From assembly GCA_965222445.1 (NCBI GenBank), contig CBDCTY010000002.1, positions 1,736,001 to 1,800,000 of the forward strand: DNA of 64,000 nt, in the 5' to 3' direction. Source of the stretch: GCA-958296115 sp965222445 (GTDB lineage: Bacteria; Chloroflexota; Dehalococcoidia; Lucifugimonadales; CAJWER01). Position numbers and translations under genes: made by a program. Each line of letters begins with the position of its first letter. Within the stretch, counting starts at the first letter, position 1. Positions 58,818 through 64,000 of this stretch are shown here, one piece after another. The notes under the pieces were generated by a model. It did not search any database, was not told the DNA's origin, and saw nothing but the letters and a program-made list of their open reading frames with translations.

Positions 58818-58955
58818 ATGCCAAAGAGAACATATCAACCTAAGAAACGGCGGCGCGCCCGCGTACACGGCTTCCGCTCGCGAATGAGCAGCCGCGGCGG
58901 GCGACGCGTGCTCAAACGGCGAATGTACAAGGGTCGCTCCCGGCTAGCCGTCTAA
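58818..58955 (+). CDS. rpmH: 50S ribosomal protein L34
   Basis: A 45-residue, extremely basic protein: MPKRTYQPKKRRRARVHGFR, then SRMSSRGGRRVLKRRMYKGR, the canonical L34 sequence. It binds 23S rRNA in the large subunit. It heads the conserved order rpmH-rnpA-yidD-(lipoprotein)-yidC-jag. The short leader suggests nearly leaderless initiation. Confidence 0.97.
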   Translation: MPKRTYQPKKRRRARVHGFRSRMSSRGGRRVLKRRMYKGRSRLAV

Positions 58956-59027
58956 GGGGCCCTGTTGTCCCTCAGTCTCACGCCAGCCTTGCCCCTGTCC
59001 CACGCGGCGGGGTGGAGAATCGCCCCG

Positions 59028-59381
59028 ATGCTCAGAGAGCGCCGACTTACGCGCCCGCGTGACTTTGCGGACCTCCGCTCGCAGGGCCGTGCCTGGTCTG
59101 GGAAGCTCCTCGTGCTGGTCGCGCGGCCCAACTCCCTGGACATCAGCCGCGTCGGCCTGTCCGTCAGCAAGAGGGTCGGCAAGGCCGTCGTGCGCAACTT
59201 CGTGAAGCGCAGGCTGCGGGAGGCCGTTCGCGGAATTGACCTGCGGGAGGGCTGGGACATCCTGCTCATTGCCAGAATGGGAGCGGGCGACGCGGACTTC
59301 CATACCCTCGAAAGATCGCTGAAGTCGCTGTGCAGGCGGGCCCGCCTGATCGCCGCGCCGCCCGGAAATGAAGATGCGTAG
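59028..59381 (+). CDS. rnpA: ribonuclease P protein component
   Basis: A 117-residue basic protein that assists the RNase P RNA in trimming tRNA 5' ends. The signature RVGLSVSKRVGKAVVRNFVK followed by RRLREAVR is diagnostic. I chose the ATG at 59028 (MLRERRLTRPRDFADL). Its stop overlaps yidD by 14 bases. The RNase P RNA gene is not in the window. Confidence 0.95.
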   Translation: MLRERRLTRPRDFADLRSQGRAWSGKLLVLVARPNSLDISRVGLSVSKRVGKAVVRNFVKRRLREAVRGIDLREGWDILLIARMGAGDADFHTLERSLKSLCRRARLIAAPPGNEDA

Positions 59382-59583
59382 CGTCATACTAAAGGCCATC
59401 GACACATACCAGTACACCCTCTCTCCATACTTCCGGGGCGCCTGCAGGCACTTCCCCAGCTGTTCGAACTACACCCATGAGGCCGTCACCCGTTACGGCG
59501 CGTCGAAGGGTCTGTGGCTGGGTCTCAGGAGGATCGGCCGCTGCCGGCCCCTCGGGACCATCGGCTATGACCCGGTCCCATAG
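59368..59583 (+). CDS. yidD: membrane protein insertion efficiency factor YidD
   Basis: A 71-residue protein with the YidD pattern: MRSVILKAIDTYQYTLSPYF, then RHFPSCSNYTHEAVTRYGAS and GLRRIGRCRPLGTIGYDPVP. The three conserved Cys and the amphipathic N-terminus are present. It aids YidC-dependent membrane insertion. It overlaps the end of rnpA; the start is either the ATG at 59368 or that at 59374. Confidence 0.95.
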   Translation: MKMRSVILKAIDTYQYTLSPYFRGACRHFPSCSNYTHEAVTRYGASKGLWLGLRRIGRCRPLGTIGYDPVP

Positions 59584-59598
59584 GCGCAGCCCGACTCC

Positions 59599-61266
59599 AT
59601 GAACATCACACCAAATCCACCACCTCCGTCATTCCCGCAACGGCGGGAATCCATCCCCGGCAAGGTGCATAGCCACAACCCCGGAGGCTGTGGGTCACGC
59701 CGCCCTTCCCGTTCGGATGGTGGATCTGGGCCCACAACCCCCGCTGCTGTACGCGCCCGCTGGCTGCTCATGGTTCTGTCGGTCAGCCTGCTCCTGGCCG
59801 CCTGCACCCGCCTGGGCGTGCCCGAGGGCTGGCCCGCCGCCGTGGTAGAAGGCGACACCATCTACGTGGGCACCATGGACGGTGACTTCAGGGCCATTGA
59901 TCTGGAGACCGGCGCGACGATCTGGAACTATGACCTCAAGGGCGACGAGGGTCAGGGGTCAGCATACGGCCCACCCGCCATCTACGACGGCAACATCTAC
60001 TTCGCGGGATACGACGGAATGCTCTACGCGCTCACCCAAAACGGGGATGTCGACTGGGGTCCGAGGGAGGTAGGCAACCAATCACCCATTGTCGGCGGGC
60101 CCGCGGCAGCAGATGGACTCGTCCTCGTGGGCTCGTCGGACGGCAGCCTATACGCCTTCGACTCCGAGGATGGCTTGAAGAAGTGGGACTTCCGGACTGG
60201 AAACAGGGTCTGGTCCACGCCCACGATTGCGAATGGGGTGGTGTACTTCGGCTCCCTCGACCACAACGTATACGCGCTGTCCCTTGAAGACGGTGAGGAA
60301 ATGTGGCGCTTCTCGACCGGGGGTGGTATCACTGGCAAGCCCCTCGTCAGCGGCGGTAAAGTCTACATAGGCGCCTTCGACAGCGCCTTCTACGCCATAG
60401 ACGCAGAAACGGGCGGCTTGGCATGGAAGTTCGACGGTGCCGAAAGCTGGTTCTGGGCAGGAGCCGCCGCCGGTGAAGGCCAGGTGTTCGCCCCCTCCCT
60501 TGACGGCAGCGTCTATGCGCTGGACGCCGAGACGGGCGACCTCATGTGGCGGTTTGAAGGCGCTAAGGGGCCCATCATCGGTACGCCCTCGGGCACACCA
60601 GCGATACTATCCACTAATAGGGAACCGCCCTCCAAGCTGAGGATCCTCCAACTATGTGAGCGGGTGAGGCTCAAGAGACCGCAGCTATGGGCCGTCTCAC
60701 CGGCAGCCTACTGGTCCAGGGATCCCGGACTGTCGGGTGACCTGGAGATCGGTGACTACTTGAACATCATCACTCTCGAGCCCAACGACGACGGACTGAT
60801 CCAGATCCAGGTGTCCACCCACGATTCTCGCAAGCTGGAAGGTATAGGTGACGAGGCCACGGTCTGGATCGAGTGGGGGCGCATCGAAGCCGCAGATAGC
60901 ATCGACTCCGTATTCGAATGTGAAGGTGCGGCGGCCCCGCCCAACAACGCGGCCGCGGCCGTTTCTGAGGATACGCTGCCCCTTGCCAGGATGCCCGATG
61001 CCTCGAAATTCAGGCGCCTCGCCGTTGGGTCGGCTGACGGCAACGTCTGGCTAATCGACCTATCCAACACCGCCGACGCCAACAAGTGCGCCATCGGCAA
61101 GCCGATAAAGTCCCCCGTCACGGCTCACGGCGACATGCTCATCGTCTCCTCCACAGACCACTCCATTCGGGCCCTGACCGTCACGGCGAGCGGAGTCGAC
61201 GAGAAGTGGGCCCACTACTCCAACCAAGAGAATCCTCTGGCGACCGAAAAGGGGAAAGCATGTTGA
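59599..61266 (+). CDS. PQQ-like beta-propeller repeat lipoprotein
   Basis: The product has repeated beta-propeller blades of the form GDTIYVGTMDGDFRAIDLET, GNIYFAGYDGMLYALT and GVVYFGSLDHNVYALSLEDG, as in BamB-like proteins. An interior segment (about residues 330-450) breaks the pattern, and one more blade follows. A lipobox is visible (LLLAAC). The first 50 codons from the ATG at 59599 run through a CGTCATTCCC-type repeat, and an ATG at 59770 leaves a very short signal, so the true start is uncertain. It sits between yidD and yidC, in place of nothing or of small genes in other bacteria. A role in membrane-protein assembly is a guess. Confidence 0.78.
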   Translation: MNITPNPPPPSFPQRRESIPGKVHSHNPGGCGSRRPSRSDGGSGPTTPAAVRARWLLMVLSVSLLLAACTRLGVPEGWPAAVVEGDTIYVGTMDGDFRAIDLETGATIWNYDLKGDEGQGSAYGPPAIYDGNIYFAGYDGMLYALTQNGDVDWGPREVGNQSPIVGGPAAADGLVLVGSSDGSLYAFDSEDGLKKWDFRTGNRVWSTPTIANGVVYFGSLDHNVYALSLEDGEEMWRFSTGGGITGKPLVSGGKVYIGAFDSAFYAIDAETGGLAWKFDGAESWFWAGAAAGEGQVFAPSLDGSVYALDAETGDLMWRFEGAKGPIIGTPSGTPAILSTNREPPSKLRILQLCERVRLKRPQLWAVSPAAYWSRDPGLSGDLEIGDYLNIITLEPNDDGLIQIQVSTHDSRKLEGIGDEATVWIEWGRIEAADSIDSVFECEGAAAPPNNAAAAVSEDTLPLARMPDASKFRRLAVGSADGNVWLIDLSNTADANKCAIGKPIKSPVTAHGDMLIVSSTDHSIRALTVTASGVDEKWAHYSNQENPLATEKGKAC

Positions 61267-61295
61267 CCATCTCGTATCGGGCCAGGCGGTAAGCC

Positions 61296-62258
61296 GTGGA
61301 GATCCCGGGGATACTGAGCCAAGTCTGGAACGGCGTCATCGTCAGCCCCATGATCAACAGCCTCGTGCTGTTGTACGCGGTCTTCTTCTCCAACTTCGGC
61401 CTCGCGATCATCCTCTTCACGATCATCGTGCGCTCCGCCATGATCCCGCTCTCCCTGAGGCAGAGCCGCTCCATGAAGGCCATGACCGCCGTGCAGCCCA
61501 AGATGAAGGCCCTGCAGGAGCGGTACAAGAACGACCGCCAGAAGCTCTCCCAGGAGACCATGAAGCTCTACCGCGAGCAGGGCATCAGCCCCATCGGATG
61601 CCTCGGCCCCCTCGTCGTGCAGATGCCGATCTTCATGGGCCTCTTCTGGGCCCTCCGGGGCACCCTGCCGTCCACCCCAGAGAGGCTGGCCGACCTCTCG
61701 AAGCACCTCTACCCGTGGATGCCCATGGTCCACGAGGCCGTTCCTCTGGATGGCGGATTCCTCTGGCTCGACCTGGCCGCGTACTCCAGCGCCAACCCCA
61801 TTCCCTTCCTCCTGCCCGTGCTGGTCGGCGTGTCCATGTTCCTCATGCAGAAGATGACGACGATGCCCTCGACCACACCCCAACAGGAGTCGACGAACCG
61901 CATGATGCTGTGGCTCATGCCAGGCATGTTCGGGGTCTTCACCCTAAACTTCGAGGCGGGTCTCGCCCTCTACTGGATTGTCTCCAACATAGTGGGTATA
62001 GTGATTCAGGGGTTCGTCACCGGGTGGACGCCCCTTGTCGACCTCTTCAAATCTATCGTCAATCTAGTCCGGTCCGCCATGACCCAGAAGCCGGCCGCCG
62101 AGGGCGCGGCGGAATCTTCAGAAGAAGAGCCGCCGGCCCGGGAGGCAGACACCGATGAAAACGATCGAGATGACGGCCAAGACGGCCGACCTAGCAATCG
62201 AAATCGCCCTAAAGGAGCTAGACGCAGAGCGCCAGGACGTCGAAATCGACGTCGTTAG
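61296..62258 (+). CDS. yidC: YidC/Oxa1 family membrane protein insertase
   Basis: A 320-residue insertase that places proteins in the cytoplasmic membrane. Five membrane helices are seen (for example NFGLAIILFTIIVRSAMIPL with the conserved Arg). The cytoplasmic hairpin (MKALQERYKNDRQKLSQETM) and PIGCLGPLVVQMPIFMGLFW follow. It lacks the large periplasmic domain of proteobacterial YidC and has a charged, Arg-rich tail (GARRRAPGRRNRRR) that may bind ribosomes. Start is GTG at 61296. Its end overlaps the jag gene by 104 bases. Confidence 0.95.
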   Translation: MEIPGILSQVWNGVIVSPMINSLVLLYAVFFSNFGLAIILFTIIVRSAMIPLSLRQSRSMKAMTAVQPKMKALQERYKNDRQKLSQETMKLYREQGISPIGCLGPLVVQMPIFMGLFWALRGTLPSTPERLADLSKHLYPWMPMVHEAVPLDGGFLWLDLAAYSSANPIPFLLPVLVGVSMFLMQKMTTMPSTTPQQESTNRMMLWLMPGMFGVFTLNFEAGLALYWIVSNIVGIVIQGFVTGWTPLVDLFKSIVNLVRSAMTQKPAAEGAAESSEEEPPAREADTDENDRDDGQDGRPSNRNRPKGARRRAPGRRNRRR

Positions 62259-62796
62259 CCACGGCAAGTCCGGCATACTCGGAATCGGCTCCGAGCCCGC
62301 CAGGGTCCGCGTCACCGTCCTCGAAGAGACATCCGACGTCGTGACGGTCGCGACCGAGCTCCTCGAGGACATCGTTGCCCTCACCGGCGCGGAAGTGACC
62401 GTAAACCTCAGGCACGCCCACCGCGACGATGTCGGAGGCCCCGTGTTCGACATCGACGGCGACGATGCCGGCCTCCTCATAGGACGCCGCGGCGAGACTC
62501 TGCGCTCCCTCCAGTTCCTCACCACCTTCATCGCCTCCCGCCGCATGGAGGAGCGAGTCAGCATCTTCGTCGACGTCGCCGGATACCAGGAGCGGCGCTA
62601 CGAGTCCCTCACCAACCTGGCCGAGAAGGTCGCCGACAGGGTCGCCTCCAGCGGCCGGCCCATAACCCTCGAGCCCATGCCCCCCAACGAGCGCAGGATC
62701 GTCCACCTAGTCCTCGCCGACAACCCGGACGTAGAGACCGGCAGCACCGGCTCCGGCGACGGCCGCCGCGTAGTAGTAGAGCCCGCCTACGACTAG
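62155..62796 (+). CDS. jag: Jag/KhpB RNA-binding protein
   Basis: A 213-residue protein with the three parts of Jag. These are an N-terminal Jag-N domain (MKTIEMTAKTADLAIEIALK, SHGKSGILGIGSEPARV), a KH domain (DDAGLLIGRRGETLRSLQFL) and an R3H domain (ADRVASSGRPITLEPMPPNE, RRIVHLVLAD). KhpB binds RNA and affects cell elongation in other bacteria. It overlaps the Arg-rich tail of yidC in a different frame; the long overlap is common here. Confidence 0.94.
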   Translation: MKTIEMTAKTADLAIEIALKELDAERQDVEIDVVSHGKSGILGIGSEPARVRVTVLEETSDVVTVATELLEDIVALTGAEVTVNLRHAHRDDVGGPVFDIDGDDAGLLIGRRGETLRSLQFLTTFIASRRMEERVSIFVDVAGYQERRYESLTNLAEKVADRVASSGRPITLEPMPPNERRIVHLVLADNPDVETGSTGSGDGRRVVVEPAYD

Positions 62797-62823
62797 CCCT
62801 CTGCGCGCTCCCCACCCTCGGCG

Positions 62824-63633
62824 GTGAATCCCCCAGACCTCCTCGTTATAGGACACGTCACCCGCGACCTCGTGGGCAACCGCGTCGTCCCCGGCGGCGC
62901 CGTAACCTACGGCGCGCTCACCGCCCGCAGGCTCGGCCTGACCGCCGCCATCGTCACCAGTGCCCGCCCGGACGACGTCGAGAGAATACCCGGCGTCGCC
63001 TCCCACATCCTCCCGTCCCCGACCACCACCACCTTCCACAACATCTACCGCAACGGCCGCCGCATCCAGACCATCGAGGCCGTCGCGGGCCCAATCCGCC
63101 CGGACGACGTGCCCGTACAGTGGCGCACCTCACCCCAAGTGCTCATTGGCCCCCTCGCCAACGAGATCGACCCCGGCGTCGTCCGCCTCTTCCCGCGCTC
63201 CGTAGTCGTCGCGTCGCTCCAGGGCTGGCTGCGACAATGGGGCTCCGACGGCGTCGTCAGGCCCAGGTCGTGGGACGGCAGCGACGTGCTGCCCCACGTC
63301 GACGCCGCCGTCGTCTCGTCCGAGGACACCGGCGACCCCGCCGCCATTGAGCGCTGGGCCCACTTGGCCCCAGTCCTCATCGTCACCCTGGGCGAGCGTG
63401 GCGCGCGCCTCCACACCCGGGGCGCATGGCACGACGTGGCCCCATTTCCGTCCTGCGAGGTCGACCCCACGGGTGCGGGCGACGTCTTCGCCGCCGCCTA
63501 CGCCGTCAGCTACCGCGAGACCACCGACCCCGTCGAGTCCGCCCGTTTCGCCGCCGCTGCCGCCAGCCTATCCGTCCGCGGCCAGTCCACCTCCGCAATC
63601 CCAACCCGTCCCGAAATCGAACGCCTCCTCTAG
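62824..63633 (+). CDS. PfkB family carbohydrate kinase
   Basis: A 269-residue sugar/nucleoside kinase. The N-terminal motif VIGHVTRDLVGNRVVPGGAV and the C-terminal signature EVDPTGAGDVFAAAYAVSYR (anion hole and catalytic Asp) are present. The length is near the lower end of the family. The GTG at 62824 follows jag by 27 bases. The substrate cannot be told from the sequence. Confidence 0.88.
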   Translation: MNPPDLLVIGHVTRDLVGNRVVPGGAVTYGALTARRLGLTAAIVTSARPDDVERIPGVASHILPSPTTTTFHNIYRNGRRIQTIEAVAGPIRPDDVPVQWRTSPQVLIGPLANEIDPGVVRLFPRSVVVASLQGWLRQWGSDGVVRPRSWDGSDVLPHVDAAVVSSEDTGDPAAIERWAHLAPVLIVTLGERGARLHTRGAWHDVAPFPSCEVDPTGAGDVFAAAYAVSYRETTDPVESARFAAAAASLSVRGQSTSAIPTRPEIERLL

Positions 63634-63637
63634 CCCA

Positions 63638-63805
63638 ACCGTCATTCCCGCAGGCGGGAACCCCCAGCCCAAGCCGTCGTTCCCACGCAGGCGGGACCTC
63701 AGCCAAACCGTAGTTCCCCCGCAGGCTGCACACCCCGCCGCCCATGGCAGAGGACGCCGTGCAACCCCCAAACCGTCATTCCCGCGCAGGCGGGAACCCA
63801 TCCCC
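63638..63805. repeat. tandem run of four degenerate CGTCATTCCC palindromes
   Basis: Four units begin CCGTCATTCCCG, CCGTCGTTCCCA, CCGTAGTTCCCC and CCGTCATTCCCG at about 45-50 base spacing, each with a GGCGGGA-type inverse arm (the third eroded). Immediately after the PfkB stop, they may act as terminator hairpins. The remainder of the gap to 63905 has no gene. Confidence 0.6.
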
Positions 63806-63905
63806 GGCTGCTGAGCACGACAGCTGCCGCCATTAACCACCACTCTAACCTCCCCCAACTCCTCCCTCTGCGCCTCCGTGTCCTCGGCGGTGCACACATA
63901 TCTCC

Positions 63906-63934
63906 TTGAAGACCCGCCCCCGCCCCCGTATAAT
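63906..63934 (+). promoter_or_regulatory. sigma70-type promoter for the last gene
   Basis: TTGAAG (63906-63911), a 17-base spacer and a consensus TATAAT (63929-63934). A strong AAGGAGG ribosome site follows at 63963-63969. Confidence 0.75.
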
Positions 63935-63978
63935 TGACCCTAGACAAGTTCCCCACCATCTCAAGGAGGTTCCGCAGA

Positions 63979-64000
63979 ATGACCTACATCATCGCAGAGC
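63979..64000 (+). CDS. start of a probable ferredoxin gene (cut by window edge)
   Basis: Only seven codons are visible: MTYIIAE, from an ATG placed 9 bases after AAGGAGG. This N-terminus is typical of bacterial 7Fe/8Fe ferredoxins (MTY-I-A-EPC). The Cys residues lie beyond the window, so the call rests on the start and on the strong promoter. Confidence 0.4.

Overview
The window looks like a high-GC chromosome of an uncultured Chloroflexota, most like the Dehalococcoidia/SAR202 group. That placement is an inference from gene content: three mandelate-racemase/enolase superfamily enzymes, two tandem Ldh_2-type dehydrogenases, a coenzyme F420:NADP reductase homologue, many lipoproteins with Pro/Thr-rich linkers, and a core rpmH-rnpA-yidD-yidC-jag cluster. 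No rRNA, tRNA or CRISPR array was seen.

Layout. 1-6.5 kb (minus strand): the end of an FtsX-like permease, then a tight run of phosphatase, IscA-like protein, lipoprotein, LipB and penicillin acylase. 6.9-12.2 kb: an aldo/keto reductase facing a peptide-type ABC transporter (binding protein, two permeases, no ATPase). 12.4-17.7 kb: sugar-acid dehydratase homologue, formylglycine-generating enzyme, UppP and an acetyl-CoA synthetase. 18.1-26.6 kb: a mobile region with an IS1380-type and an IS5-type element, several copies of a 100-bp MITE, an AcuC-type deacetylase, an MA-type peptidase, an F420 reductase and a hydroxyacid dehydrogenase. 26.6-30.2 kb: a second enolase-superfamily enzyme and small accessory genes, including an HNH nuclease plus membrane-protein pair. 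30.2-43.4 kb: an Agl23-like membrane glycosyltransferase, amidohydrolase, lipoproteins, a FAD oxidoreductase, a DUF5678/retropepsin pair, a third enolase-superfamily enzyme, a P460-type haem lipoprotein, hydrolases and a RAYT transposase remnant. 43.8-52.6 kb: NudC, ThDP enzyme, two Ldh_2 enzymes, RtcB, VapBC and an MFS exporter. 52.7-58.0 kb: two paralogous DUF3179 lipoproteins and a SelA-fold PLP enzyme. 58.8-64 kb: ribosome/membrane-insertion core genes, a PfkB kinase and the first codons of a probable ferredoxin.

The most notable signal is in the first DUF3179 gene. Its frame is broken only by a TGA exactly where the paralogue has the first Cys of a CxxC motif. A 6-bp hairpin with a 5-nt loop follows at the distance expected for a bacterial SECIS. 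The gene is therefore a candidate selenoprotein with a UxxC motif.

The second theme is short mobile DNA. A 100-bp MITE has TTA/TAA target duplications, and removing one copy restores an interrupted DUF5678 gene. REP-like palindromes flank a RAYT remnant. A 24-26 bp micro-palindrome is nested inside several other repeats. These elements fill nearly all long intergenic gaps and have cut or bounded several genes.
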